Assembly (NCBI RefSeq): GCF_963678635.1
Contig: NC_087067.1
Span: 10,771,716 to 10,835,715, forward strand
Origin: Symsagittifera roscoffensis
Lineage: Eukaryota > Xenacoelomorpha > Acoela > Convolutidae
DNA length: 64,000 nt
Direction of reading: 5' to 3'
In this document: one piece after another, positions 34,070 through 44,812 of the stretch
Numbering within the stretch: the first letter of the stretch is position 1
Layout: each line of letters begins with the position of its first letter
Translations under genes and position numbers: made by a program
The notes under the pieces: generated by a model
Told to the model about the DNA's origin: nothing
Seen by the model: only the letters and a program-made list of their open reading frames with translations
The model's database searches: none

Positions 34070-34349
34070 TCACAGAAATATTAGAAATACTTTTGACCAA
34101 AGTTTTTTGAAATCCAAATTACTAAACACTTTACGATGATTCGGTTCAGTTGTATTTGCGTAACCGTTTTTCACTCGACGATTTTTATCAATGACTCGTA
34201 AAAGGAATGCTTTTGTGTCTCCTACTATTGGATAATAAATTATGTCCAGGTAAATAAACATAAGCTGAGTACCAGCACAAACATCAACAGGATAATCAGC
34301 AACAAGATCTTGGGTAGTGAATGTGCTATGTTTCGAGCTTCCTTGTTTG
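34070..34349 (-). pseudogene. Penton C-terminal remnant at the unit 1/2 boundary
   Basis: Carries the HSTFTTQDLVADYP to NHRKVFSNLDFKK part of the penton gene, without the N-terminal half. It joins the truncated MCP of unit 2 near 34349, at a short shared string around CTTCCTTGTTTGT. Confidence 0.7.
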
Positions 34350-35113
34350 TGGTACTACTTCGATGTAAATATAAATTGCCGGGTTCTTCAACAAAATTTT
34401 TTCTATTGATGAGAGAACATAGTCAGTCACAGTAATCTTTCTGACATAGAGATTAGCTTCGATTATTTGAACCATGTAAGGTTTAGCTGCATCTTCAGAT
34501 ATGACAACAAAATCTTTAGGAGAGCGTCTAAGAGACAATCTAATTGTCACACCGCTAAGTAGGTCCTTGTCACACGATAAGAAGTCGCAAGCAATTTTAC
34601 CAAAAAGCTTCAGCTCGTTCGAGGCCGAAACGAGACCTTTACGCTCCGTAACATCCTCAGCTCTCCTTCCATTACCGTCAATAGCTGATGGGTTTTCTTC
34701 ATAACAATAAACTTGACAAGCCAACCATGTTTTCTTGGCATCATTACCTAATGAAAACTTGGTCTCAATATAGCTTTTATGGGCAAAATTAGCAATGGTA
34801 GTTGATATTTTCTCACCATTCAGCGACAGTGTACACTCAGAGAACAATGAAGATAAAGGATTGTTAACAAAACACGACGTATCTCTGTTTGCCGCTTCTG
34901 TAGCATAAGTTCGAAGCACGGTTCCATTTTTTTGAACAATTCGTGCAATTTTTTCCAAACGAGAACTTCAAACTCGAGCATAGGACCATCAGGAGAATAG
35001 GAAGGTCCAATTTACTGGGTGAACGCGTTTTCAAAAAAGGCAAGTAAAGGCGGTTTTTCAAATAAATCCAGCGAACTGTGAGTTGCTTCACTCGGGATTA
35101 ATTTATAAATCAT
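34326..35113 (-). pseudogene. Major capsid protein, unit 2, C-terminally truncated
   Basis: N-terminal two thirds of the capsid gene. The open part of 210 codons (34326-34958) contains the NNPLSSLFSECTLSLNGE motif and runs out of frame into penton sequence (...VVPQTRKLET). It lacks the C-terminal jelly-roll part found in unit 1. A stop lies in the FTQ*IG context near 35020. Confidence 0.75.
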
Positions 35114-35513
35114 TTTTAACCCTCGTAAAGAAATCGGAGCGACTTCTCTGTGCAGTTCGTTTTCTGGGAATGAAACGTCTTGTTTTTTGTTTCACCACCA
35201 TTTTTCTTTTTTTTTGGATGACTTTTTTGAAATCTACTTCCTCCTCCTTTTTGTTTTCGATGGTTTTTCTGACCGTGCTTTTGAGTGCCTGCTTCGGGCT
35301 TTTTCTTTTTGTTGCAACTTCTATCAGTTCTGGAGCTGCCTGAAGAATTAGTTCATTTCCGATCTTTTTTGGTGCTGGTATCACAAGCTTTCGAGCCAAT
35401 GGAAGTGCAACTCTTCCTAGTCCCAAGGCTAATGCACCAAAGCCATTGCCTCGTTGTCTATAATGCCCCGAGAAGTGTGGTAGGTTTGCTTAGTTGTGGT
35501 ATTATGAATCCAT
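35103..35513 (-). pseudogene. pX-like protein, unit 2
   Basis: As in unit 1 but with two early nonsense codons (after MDS and after HN). The rest (MGLGRVALPLARKLVIP to FFTRVKNDL) stays open over 107 codons and lacks the internal TAG of unit 1. Confidence 0.55.
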
Positions 35514-35619
35514 ATTGATCAATTGCTTAACTTTTGAAATTTCAAAGTCAGAACAATTTTTCCCCCTCCGACGAAAGGAACAAGTCCTCCAGTTTCTGTG
35601 CGCAAGTTCACAGAAATAT

Positions 35620-35827
35620 TAGAAATTTTATGGACCAAAATTTTTTGAAATCCAAATTACTAAACACTTTACGATGATTCGGTTCAACTGTACATACTCC
35701 TACTATTTGATAATAAATTACGTCCAAGTAAATAAACATAAGCTGAGTACCAGCACAAACATCAACAGGATAATCAGCAACAAGATCTTGGGTAGTGAAT
35801 GTGCTATGCTTCGAGCTTCCTTGTTTG
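35620..35827 (-). pseudogene. Penton C-terminal remnant at the unit 2/3 boundary
   Basis: Same penton part as 34070-34349 but with about 60 bp missing inside, which explains the 1479-bp versus 1538-bp spacing of the units. The joint with unit 3 MCP is near 35827. Confidence 0.65.
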
Positions 35828-36592
35828 TGGTACTACTTCGATGTAATTGTAAATTGCCGGGTTCTTCAACAAAATTTTTTCTATTGATGAGAGAACATAG
35901 TCAGTTACAGTCATCTTTCTGACATGGAGATTAGCTTCGATTATTTGAACCATGTAAGGTTTAGCTGCATCTTCAGATATGACAACAAAATCTTTAGGAG
36001 AACGTCTAAGAGACAATCTAATTGTCACACCGCTAAGTAGGTGCTTGTCACACGATAAGAAGTCGCAAGCAGTTTTACCAAACAGCTTCAGCTCGTTCGA
36101 GGCCGAAACGAGACCTTTACGCTCCGTAACATCCTCAGCTCTCCTTCCATTACCGTCAATAGCTGATGGGTTTTCTTCATAACAATAAACTTGACAAGCC
36201 AACCATGTTTTCTTGGCATCATTACCGTATGCAAACTTGATCTCAATAAAGCTTTTATCGGCAAAATCAGCAATGGTAGTTGATATTTTCTCACCATTCA
36301 GCGACAGTGTACACTCAGAGAACAATGAAGATAAAGGATTGTTAACAAAACACGACGTATCTCTGTTTGCCGCTTCTGTAGCATAAGTTCGAAGCACGGT
36401 TCTATTTTTTCGAACAATTCGTGCAATTTTTTCCAAACGAGAACTTCAAACTCGAGCATAGGACCATCAGGAGAATAGGAAGGTCCAATTTTTTTGGGTG
36501 AACGCGTTTTCAAAAAAGGCAAGTAAAGGCGGTTTTTCAAATAAATCCAGCGAGCTGTGAGTTGCTTCACTCGGGATTAATTTATAAATCAT
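35804..36592 (-). pseudogene. Major capsid protein, unit 3, C-terminally truncated
   Basis: Same N-terminal part as unit 2. An extra T in a T-run near 36490 shifts the frame before the 210-codon open section (35804-36436). The tryptophan codon lost in unit 1 is intact here. Confidence 0.75.
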
Positions 36593-36997
36593 TTTTAACC
36601 CTCGTAAAGAAATCGGAGCGACTTCTCTGTGCAGTTCGTTTTCTGGGAATGAAACGTCTTGTTTTTTGTTTCACCATCATTGTTCTTTTTTTTGGATAAC
36701 TATAACTTTTTTGAAATCTACTTCCTCCTCCTTTTTGTTTTCGATGGTTTTTCTGACCGTGCTTTTGAGTGCCTGCTTCGGGCTTTTTCTTTTTGTTGCA
36801 ACTTCTATCAGTTCTGGAGCTGCCTGAAGAATTAGTTCATTTCCGATCTTTTTTGGTGCTGGTATCACAAACTTTCGAGCCAATGGAAGTGCAACTCTTC
36901 CTAGTCCCAAGGCTAATGCACCAAAGCCATTGCCTCGTTGTCTATAATGCCCCGAGAAGTGTGGTAGGTTTGCTTAGTTGTGGTAATATGAATCCAT
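36582..36997 (-). pseudogene. pX-like protein, unit 3
   Basis: MDSYYHN followed by a TAA where unit 1 has CAA. The core ALGLGRVALPLARKFVIP and the acidic/basic KKEEEVDFKK tail are present; the end is altered around 36680. Confidence 0.55.
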
Positions 36998-37087
36998 ATT
37001 GATCAATTGCTTAATCTTTGAAATTTTGAAGAACAATTTTTCCCCCTCCAACGAAAGGAACAAGTCCTCCAGTTTCTGTGCGCAAGT

Positions 37088-37808
37088 TCACAGAAATATT
37101 AGAATAATTATGGACCAAAATTTTTTGAAATCCAAATTACTAAACACTTTACGATGATTCGGTTCAACTGTACATGCGTAACCGTTTTTCACTCGACGAT
37201 TTTTATCAATGACTCGTAAAAGATATGCTTGTGTGTCTCCTACTATTTGATATTGAATTATGTCCAGGTAAATAAACATAAGCTGAGTAACAGCACAAAC
37301 ATCAACAGGATAGTCAGCAACAAGATCTTGGGTAGTGAATGTGCTATGTTTCGAGCTTCCTTGTTTGTAACCTATATGATAACCAGTTCCATCTCTGACG
37401 CCTTTGAATCCAAGTAGGCTAGGAATTTGCGGGCTCGAAAAAGTTATACCTTCCCAATAATGCAGCCATAATGAAAGTTGTTTGGTTATTGGATCTATTA
37501 CGTAATCCAATTTCTCTAATTCTGTCTTTCGACGAATCTCATCCAAAATTTGTTCAATGCTAGTATACTCTCCTTTTGTTAGTTTCGCTGTTTCTCCAAG
37601 ATAAGGCCTAGAGATTTTTTTTCTCAACTTTCATGCTTGCTATAACCCGATCGTGTTTGTAGTACACAAAGTTGTTGTCAGTTACGTTGTTTATCTGAGT
37701 GGGGAAGGTAATTTCTGTAACTGCTACTAGCCATTCACCTTGCAAATTTATTTCTTCACCCAGGAGATTTTTAAAGTTGGCCAGAGTGTTATCTTTAAAA
37801 ACGTTCAT
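37088..37808 (-). pseudogene. Penton (minor capsid) protein, one frameshift
   Basis: Starts MNVFKDNTLANFKNLLGEEI, with GEWLVAVTEITFPTQINNVTD typical of Polinton penton N-termini. It continues in another frame from 37627 (YLGETAKLTKGEYTS, GYHIGYKQGSS, NHRKVFSNLDFKKFW). The frames are joined by an 8-T run at 37615-37622, one base too long. About 240 codons, the only copy here with both halves. It would form the capsid vertices together with the major capsid protein. The large duplication begins within this gene at 37626. Confidence 0.75.
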
Positions 37809-37892
37809 TGATGCAGATTAAACTAGGGTAATTGTGAAGTAAGGGGGAATGTTGTGGGTGAAAAGGCTGGAAGTGCCCTCAGTCATGATTGC

Positions 37893-39100
37893 TTACGATT
37901 TCTGCTTCTCCAGAACGCGAATTAGTTCAGAATCGTAAAATTTTCCCTCAATCGGTTCTCTGTTAGAATCAATCAAATTGTATGTTGGGGAATTTTGTGT
38001 TGGTATGTCAAAAACTTCAAATACTTCATCGGTGAATGATTGTTTGTAACCCTTGCGAAAAGGTATGTCTACTTTGGCAAGTCTAACATAATCACCAACA
38101 TAAAACTTTAGACGTCGAACTAATTTCAATGACTGTTCTGCTCTTAATGAAATCAGGCGAGGAACGTTTTTTTTAGTTACTTTATTTGATGCAAGATTTG
38201 TGACACGATTTGTTCTCGAATTAATTGCATTGACAAAATTTTGCAATTTGTCAATGTATGAGTAAGTCCATTTATCCTCCATGTACTTATAGAAAAGATT
38301 TTTCAAGGAACGAATATTTCTCTCAGCGAATGCAGACTTTTTCTCGCTCTCTGTGTTATATGTTTTGATGCCTTTCTTTTTACATAATGCTTCGAAGGAC
38401 CCTTTAAACTCTGTGCCCTTGTCCACCCGCACTTTTTCTGTTGTTTTATCGTTATCATTAGTTTGAACGCTTCTGCTGTTGTAGTAGCATACTTTGATTT
38501 CAAGGGTTGCACTCTGAGATAGCGATACATGCAGTCAACTGCAACAAGCAGATACTTAACATCATGGTTGTACTGGGCAAGTTTATCAACACAGGCCAGA
38601 TGTAACGACCAGATTTCGTCGATATCGTAAATTATGACCTTGAGTCGCGGCGTTTTTTGGATCACAGTTCGATATTTCGTGCAAAAATGTTCAATATGAA
38701 GGAAGTGTTTAATTTTCTTTCGCGACAAATTGGTTGCTTTTATCAAGTTGTTCACACTACCAAATAACGCGGGACCTTTGTCACTGTATTTAGTTTTCAA
38801 GAATGTTTCTTCAATCTTGGTAGTTTTCCCATTGATTTGTTTTCGCCTTCGTCTTTTCTGAGATTGGAGAATCTGAATTGTAAAAGGGCGTTCCGTACGA
38901 GTCAGAGAGATTTCTTCTGACTCTTTTTCACGTTTTTGATTTCGGGTTTTTCTATTGTCGCTAAGGCTTTCTCTTTTTTGTTTATTACTTCTCTTAGGGC
39001 TTAGACCACTTCTTCCCTGCCAAGCGGGGGATGTTGCGCGTGCTTTTGAGGGCGCGGGTTCTCGTTTCTCTTCAGCGTTAAAAGAATCTGATCGAACCAT
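37893..39100 (-). pseudogene. Polinton integrase (retroviral type), one frameshift
   Basis: DDE integrase that inserts the Polinton. The basic N-terminal region (39100 to about 38830) is followed by YSDKGPALFGSVNNLIKAT and the core. First D in VAVDCMYRYLRVQPLKS, second D in RVDKGTEFKGSF, E in KSAFAERNIRSLKNLF. The C-terminal part KFYVGDYVRLAKVDIPFRKG is SH3/chromo-like. The frame changes near 38455, between the first and second catalytic aspartates, and the same lesion is in copy 2, so it predates the duplication. Confidence 0.85.
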
Positions 39101-39372
39101 CGAACCGCGTGTTTGGCATTTCGATTTAAAACCAGCTTTTCATTCAAGTTGAGAGCAGTTAAAATGATAATGAACGCCAGATTATGTAGTTTTTCTGTTG
39201 GTTGTTGTATGTAGTATAAAATTACTGCAGCTTTAAGTCCTGTTGGTACTTTATCCACATATATTTCCACATTGTCATTATTTATGGTTGCTCTTTCTGA
39301 TTTTCTTTCGATTTCAAGTATGGTTTTTGCTCTAATAATTTTTTTCCCCTCTAAAACCTGTAATTGTCCCAA
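39001..39372 (-). CDS. Small ORF upstream of integrase, unknown
   Basis: 123 codons, MGQLQVLEGKKIIRAKTILE, overlapping the start of the integrase ORF by 100 bp in another frame. The centre (VDKVPTGLKAAVILYYIQQP, KLHNLAFIIILTALNL) looks folded. Function unknown. It may be the end of a longer gene whose upstream part is frameshifted across 39373-39659. Confidence 0.4.
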   Translation of the reverse strand: MGQLQVLEGKKIIRAKTILEIERKSERATINNDNVEIYVDKVPTGLKAAVILYYIQQPTEKLHNLAFIIILTALNLNEKLVLNRNAKHAVRWFDQILLTLKRNENPRPQKHAQHPPLGREEVV

Positions 39373-39659
39373 AATACTTTCGGTCTGACTATCGTTTTTC
39401 TATTCTAATATTTCATCTTTATCACGTTCGACCTTACTTCTTCATCGTCTGTTAACAGTTCAAGCTGTTCTTGTTGAGGCTCAGCAGCATTTTCGGTAAA
39501 TGTTTCCTTCGTTGCAGTAGTCTTACTAGTTTGAGGAGGTAATTGGGGTCTAAGCCGGTTAAGGTAGGATAGTTGAGCGTTTTATGTTTATCAGTATTAT
39601 CGTGAAGAACACGTGCAACACGAAAAGGAGTTTCAGAATTAGAATGAATTCTTCAGCAG

Positions 39660-39971
39660 TCATGAGTAAGTTGTGAGGTACTTGTAACAAAAATAAAGTA
39701 TTTGCCGCACTAAATGAAAACCTTCTTTACTCAAAATAATCGCACGTTTTTTGACCACACTGGTTTTTGGAGTGATTAAATATTTGTATGTTGTCTCGAA
39801 TTCTTCGATATTTGCGATTTTAAAGGGTACGTTTCCATTGACAACATTGAGCAAACATTCACAAATCAGTGTTATGATCTCGCGATTTGAAGTTTTTCTA
39901 ATTAATTGTCTCAATTGGTCAGGTGTCAGTTGTACCATATGCCGCAGAATAGATACGTGTTTCTTTTTCAT
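39660..39971 (-). CDS. Conserved Polinton small protein
   Basis: 103 codons: MKKKHVSILRHMVQLTPDQL, then NREIITLICECLLNVVNGNV and a basic C-terminal half with KKRAIILSKEGFHLVRQIL. I recall this pattern (hydrophobic-CEC-..-N..G.V followed by K-rich, GGF-like end) from small ORFs of many metazoan Polintons. Function unknown; a DNA-binding or regulatory role has no direct support. Intact in both duplicate copies. Confidence 0.55.
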   Translation of the reverse strand: MKKKHVSILRHMVQLTPDQLRQLIRKTSNREIITLICECLLNVVNGNVPFKIANIEEFETTYKYLITPKTSVVKKRAIILSKEGFHLVRQILYFCYKYLTTYS

Positions 39972-40143
39972 TTGTGATTGGAGTGGTTTCTGCTTTAGAT
40001 AAGGGTAAATAAAAAACTGTTGGCCCAGGCCGTATGATATTTGAACAATATCTCAAACAACCTGATGTGCGGTAGTCCAAGTTGATTAGAAGATGTCCAA
40101 AAGAGTCTCGGTAGCTAATTCGTAACAGCTTCTCAAAAATTTT

Positions 40144-40710
40144 TCATACATACAATTGTCTTCCTAAAAGATCTAGTTGCTGAACGTCACGAGGCGATTT
40201 GAACAGAACGATGTGTGAAGTATTCAAATCAAACGTACGCGACCATCTACTTTGTTGAAACAAGTTTAACTTAACATATATTACATCTATCCCTCTATTG
40301 CTACCCGCTGTCGCTATTTCCTTCTCATTATAGATGTCTTCACATGAGTCATCGAAAACTAGAAGAATATTTACTAAATTTCTTAAAGATTCGAATCCGT
40401 TGAATTTCATGAACTTCACATTTACTTCGTGAGAAGACACTTTTTTTGAGAATGCAGGTTGTATTTCTTTGTAAAGATATAGAACGGTTCCATATTCAGT
40501 GTAAAAACTATTTCCCATCAAAATTTTGAAAATTAACTCAGTTTTCCCGGATCCTGAGGGTTCCACTGAGGGTTTTCCCGGATCCTGAGGGTTAATCGCC
40601 ATGAAAACTCTTGTCGAAGTATCAATCACTTTATTCATGTCCTCGGATTTGGTAATACGTAACCAATCAAGCCGGATAACATCGAAAACCAAACTGAAGT
40701 TTCTTTGCAA
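40144..40710 (-). CDS. Packaging ATPase, FtsK/HerA (A32-like) type
   Basis: Drives DNA into capsids. Walker A is EPSGSGKTELIF near 40540-40560, Walker B is NILLVFDDSCED near 40350, then GIDVIYVKLNLFQQSRWSRT and HIVLFKSPRDVQQLDLLG. These follow the Polinton packaging ATPase order. The first part (MQRNFSLVFDVIRLDW) may be read-in from the neighbouring gene; MNKVIDTSTRVFMAI is an alternative start. A 22-bp direct repeat 31 bp apart duplicates the Walker A coding sequence, giving an odd NPQDPGKPSVE in front of the P-loop. Confidence 0.8.
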   Translation of the reverse strand: MQRNFSLVFDVIRLDWLRITKSEDMNKVIDTSTRVFMAINPQDPGKPSVEPSGSGKTELIFKILMGNSFYTEYGTVLYLYKEIQPAFSKKVSSHEVNVKFMKFNGFESLRNLVNILLVFDDSCEDIYNEKEIATAGSNRGIDVIYVKLNLFQQSRWSRTFDLNTSHIVLFKSPRDVQQLDLLGRQLYV

Positions 40711-40991
40711 CTTAATTCAGTGACAGAAAGTTTGAGAATGCAGAAAGTTAATAAAATTAGAATTACCACCATTTGCGCAACAAAAACTACTTCAGACCTT
40801 GGCAAAGTTACATTGTTACAAAACTTCCATGATTTTTTTTTACTGTTTGTCTCGTTATAAACAAACTCTGTTACTAATGACGCGTCAGGTTCACCTACTG
40901 CTGTTGCTGTTTCTGACATTTGAGATCTGATTTTTTCTACAGACTGTGTTAGATTTTTTCTCACTGTTAATGAAGTTTGTAAAAAAAACAA
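40635..40991 (-). CDS. Two-helix membrane protein of Polinton type
   Basis: Likely start MSETATAVGEPDASLVTEFV. Then SWKFCNNVTLPRSEVVFVAQ leads into a hydrophobic helix (MVVILILLTFCILKL) and a second (WFSMLSGLIGYVLPNP). The PRSEVVF...GY.LP.P pattern is, from recall, common beside the ATPase in metazoan Polintons. It overlaps the ATPase ORF by 76 bp. Role unknown, probably a virion or host-membrane protein. Confidence 0.6.
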   Translation of the reverse strand: MFFLQTSLTVRKNLTQSVEKIRSQMSETATAVGEPDASLVTEFVYNETNSKKKSWKFCNNVTLPRSEVVFVAQMVVILILLTFCILKLSVTELSCKETSVWFSMLSGLIGYVLPNPRT

Positions 40992-41039
40992 TATATTGAA
41001 TTAGTATTATGAACAGTACAAAATTTCATAACGTGTGAA

Positions 41040-41299
41040 GTCTCTATCATTTATGTCATGCATTTCTAGAACAAAGTTTGCTGGGAAAATTGCAGTTTTT
41101 TCATAGTACATTTTTTTCTTCGCAGTATCCTCTTTCACTATCTTCTTAATCTCATCTGGCAATTCACTGCTGTTTAGATCCATCTGAACTCCTGGATGAC
41201 GTTTGGGTACTAAGACTAGTTCGGGAGATATACTCCTTGCTTGCTGGCTAACATTTCTGATAAACTTGAATATCTGGAAGTATACAAATTGATCAATAA
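41040..41299 (-). CDS. Unrecognised ORF, copy 1
   Basis: Encodes IFKFIRNVSQQARSISPELV to ...NDRDFTRYEIL. Copy 2 has the same ORF with an upstream extension because its A-run is one base longer. Polar, with a likely helical N-terminus. Located upstream of the membrane protein on the same strand. Family unknown. Confidence 0.4.
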
Positions 41300-42711
41300 C
41301 TGGAAAAAAAAGGTAGACAACTCTTCTTCGGAAATTATTTATTTGCTCCTTCTTATTGCTGGTTCTTTAACCACAAAGGCGTTTTTCTTGTAACGAAAGC
41401 TTAATTGATTATCGTTTTATAACTTAAATGTCAATATAATCCGCTAGAATTCAATAAAATCTATTAAAAGTGGTTTAAATTCCTAATAAATTTTGTGTCA
41501 ATATGATCCATTATAAAAATTATAATCGACTATAATGGATTTTTCGAGAGGTCATTCATGAAGTTAACAATTTTTTGGGAGTTATCTCAATTTCTGTACA
41601 GTGAAGTTGCTACGTATTACGTTTTATGAAATTTTACCTTTACAATAAAGTTAATGTATATTTTTTGGTCTCTAGTTTTCCAATTCATCGCAGTTTAATA
41701 CTTCAATTTAATCCCTCCTCCCCAGTTTAAACCCCCTACCAGTTAACCCCCCGCCTAGTTTACCCCCTCCCTCTCCCTCTCGGTCTTACCTCTCTCCCCA
41801 TATAGTGACGTTGAGGAAGTGACGTTGAGACATAGCATTTTAAAAAAACATGGCAGTTTTGCAAAATTTTTTGTAATATTTGGAAAATTACTGCTAAAAA
41901 ATCGAAAATAGTTCTAAAAATATGATGGATTATATTTGGTTTTAGTTTAAAAAACAATCGATTATAATTGATTATCTTGGCAAAAATAATCGAGTTCAGT
42001 GCGGTTATTTTTGGGCGCTCGGTGCGGTTTTTTTTTCTAACTTTTTGATTGTAATTAGTTCAAGTTGATAGTTTTAGCTTGCTCAAGTCGAGTTTCAGTT
42101 GCCATTGCTGATGAGCACTTGCTCTCAAAAGTTTCAACAGCGGTTTTAAACGGTCTAGAGCGGATATGAATTTTTGAGTTTTTTATTTGGATGATTTGAT
42201 AATCGTAATAATTTTGGTAATTCAACACTTCAACGCGTTCATAATGATTCATAGTTTTATAATGAAAATGCCTTCATTCTCTCTGTCCGGACCTATGAAT
42301 GAATAAGACATTATGAATTTAAGTAGAGGTGAAATCTACAGTCCATAACCTATCTTGGAAAAAGCTGCTCGGCAAACTCAATTGTCCATTTTCTGCTATA
42401 CTTGATTTTTTTCTAGTTTTAGAAAAAATCTGTGAACGAAAATGCCCTCTTACCATCATAGTTACTTTATATACTTGTAGGAAACAATATTGCGGACATT
42501 AGTTTCTTCGAGAGAAAGAAATGGACATAATTTATAGACTTACGCAAACAAATATGTGAATTGAGATTTAGAGACAACACAAAGATTTATAGACACATAA
42601 GCAAACATATGTGAATCTCTGTTTGCCGCAGAAACTTTCCGACTTATATTATCACTTCAACCTTGTTTAGATTTCAGTCATTCTGAGAAACATTTACCGA
42701 GAAGAAACTTC
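41300..42711. other. Non-coding with TTATAATGGA-type repeats
   Basis: Contains many degenerate GATTATAATGG-like units in both orientations (about 41450-41540 and 41880-41990). A pyrimidine-rich CCCCTCCCTCTCCC stretch is around 41760. No gene recognised. It may hold the former Polinton end; no clear terminal repeat was found. Confidence 0.45.
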
Positions 42712-42963
42712 ATGGCTGATTTTGTAGTAACTTTGTTATGGTGTATCGCTTTGGCAGCCTTTGCTGCGAGGTTTTTTGGCGGTTTTGCAGTCTGCTACAG
42801 AAACCTAATCATTTTTCATATTCTGAGATTCAAACCAAAAAAATCTGCCACTGATTTCGTTGTGTTATGTAATCTTTTCTCCAATGGAATTTATGGAATT
42901 CAGATGTTCATATCAATTACTGTTCAAGTGCTTTATAATAAGGTTGAACATTTTCCATGGTAG
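42712..42963 (+). CDS. Possible exon of a multi-pass membrane protein
   Basis: 83 codons: MADFVVTLLWCIALAAFAAR (hydrophobic), HILRFKPKKSATDFVVLCNL, then FSNGIYGIQMFISITVQVLY (second hydrophobic). The layout resembles the first helices of nematode-type chemoreceptor GPCRs. The end overlaps a possible splice donor (G|GTAGGT at about 42960). No further exons identified, so it may be a fragment. Duplicated at 60768-61019. Confidence 0.3.
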   Translation: MADFVVTLLWCIALAAFAARFFGGFAVCYRNLIIFHILRFKPKKSATDFVVLCNLFSNGIYGIQMFISITVQVLYNKVEHFPW

Positions 42964-42994
42964 GTTCAGAGTTTGAAATTTCCAAATAAATAAA

Positions 42995-43532
42995 CAAGAC
43001 TGCTCGTATCAGGGCGAAGCCCTGAATGTTCCGACTGCCTTTTGAGGTTTATGGAGCAGTAATAACATTTAAAAATTCAATGAAATAAAACAAAATCAAA
43101 AAAAAAATTTCTAAAATTTAAAAATTTATATGAAAATCATCCCCCCACACGCCAGACAAAGTACAAAAGGATATATTTCGCTCCTTGTAACAAACCAATA
43201 AGCACATAAGCTTCTTTTAACCAATTTGGAACGATTTCTAAGACGGATTAACTCTCCGCTTACGAATTAATAGCGCGAAATATATCGCGCGTTAATTGTC
43301 CCAAATTGGTCAAAATGGCCAAAATGGCAATCTTTGAACCCTCATAACTTTACGAAAAATGATCACAGGTGAAATATCTTTTCAAATTGAAGCTCAGGAC
43401 AACAATAGCTTTCGAATAATGTATAAAAATTCCATCAAAAATGGCTAGTTAAAAAGTCGAAATTTGTCTGAAGAAAAAAAAACCCACCCCGAGCACAAAT
43501 ATTCCGTTACTTTCGTATCGAAAGTCGGAACA
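42995..43532 (+). repeat. Hairpin-ended interspersed repeat, copy b
   Basis: Same family as 19839-20375 with both terminal hairpins present. It starts about 30 bp after the membrane exon. Confidence 0.75.
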
Positions 43533-43708
43533 ATAAAAATTCGCATAAATGAAAATGTCTCAAGACTTATCGAGTGGCTCTAATATTTTCACAAGATAAA
43601 ATAATGAGATTTTCGAATTTATCAAAAAAAAACATAACCCGTATCCAGTATCGAAGGTTAATTATCAATTATAATATAGCTTCAGTACCAATCTTTCTAA
43701 ATCTGAAA

Positions 43709-44130
43709 CAAGACTGTTCGTATCAGGGCAAAGCCCTGAATTTTTCGACTGCCTTTTAAGGTTTATGGAGCAGTAATAACATCAAAAAGTTCAATAAAAT
43801 AAAACAAAAGAAATTTTTTTTTCTAAAATGTGATTTTTTAAAAATGAAAATCATCCCCCACACGCCAAATAAATTATGGCAAATAAGCTTCTTTTAACCA
43901 ATTTAGAATAACTTCTAAGACGGATTAACTCTCTGCTTACGCGTTAATACCGCGAAATATATCGCGCGTTAATTGTCCCAAATTGGCCAAAATGGCTATC
44001 TTTAAACCCCGTAACTTTACGAAAAATGATCACAGGTGAAATATCTTTTCAAATTTGAGCTCAAGACAACAATACCTTTTGAATGATATAAAAAACTTCC
44101 GTCAAAAAAGGCAAGTTAAAAAGTCGAAAT
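43709..44130 (+). repeat. Hairpin-ended interspersed repeat, copy c, 3'-truncated
   Basis: Begins with the left hairpin (CAGGGC-AAA-GCCCTG) and is collinear until AAAAAGTCGAAATTT, then diverges before the right hairpin. Also lacks about 30 bp after CACACGCCA. Confidence 0.7.
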
Positions 44131-44812
44131 TTATAGAAAAGTATAGCAATTTTTACACATATTGTCCGATTGTTATGAAAGTTGACAAGCTGTTCAATTA
44201 ACCAACGAAAAACAAGTTGGTTTTCATAGATAACACTCTCAAACCATGCAATTGACGCTCATGCGAGGTGGGGAAGGGAAAAAGTGCCAGCTTTTCTTTC
44301 GAGGTAAAACGTTGTGTTCCACTAAACTAAAAAGTGAAAGACATCTCTAGACTCGATTTCAAGTCCTTTAAATACCTGTTATTGGTAAAAACAACACAGA
44401 GGCGAATCTTTGCTTTGCAAAACATTAGCGAGAACACGACAAAAACTAACCTTAAAAAAACGATAAAAAAGAAGAAATAAGCTTCGAATTAGCAAAAATT
44501 CGGCTGTTGCTGAGATTTGAGTCTGCTACCTTCAGATTAAGAGTCACGCACAACAACCACTCCGGCACGGATTCTTCATAGTATATGGAGATAAAAAATT
44601 AAGGAGTAGCCACAAATAAAGGAGAGAACAGATGCTATGCAGCTTTCAATGCAGTGATTTTTCCAAATAAAAGAACACTTCTAATGAACAGTGATATTTG
44701 CTAGTTAGGTTAGAAAAAAGAAGATTTTTTTTATAAAACACTAAGCTCACGCTTGTTTAATCTTTGCATTTGTCACAAAATCTACATTTCCATCCTTTAA
44801 AATCAATAACTT
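44131..44812. other. Spacer, no gene recognised
   Basis: AT-rich. A tRNA-like string at 44521-44569 on the minus strand does not fold into a proper cloverleaf. Confidence 0.4.

Noticed and set aside
38955-39152. 65-codon plus-strand ORF with a signal-peptide-like start (SLFCLLLLLGLRPLL)
   Set aside because: Lies fully antisense to the integrase N-terminus; the leucines come from complementing its Lys/Arg-rich codons.
44521-44569. tRNA-like string on the minus strand with CTCTTAATC, as in a tRNA-Lys anticodon loop
   Set aside because: The anticodon and T arms do not pair properly and no acceptor stem could be found.
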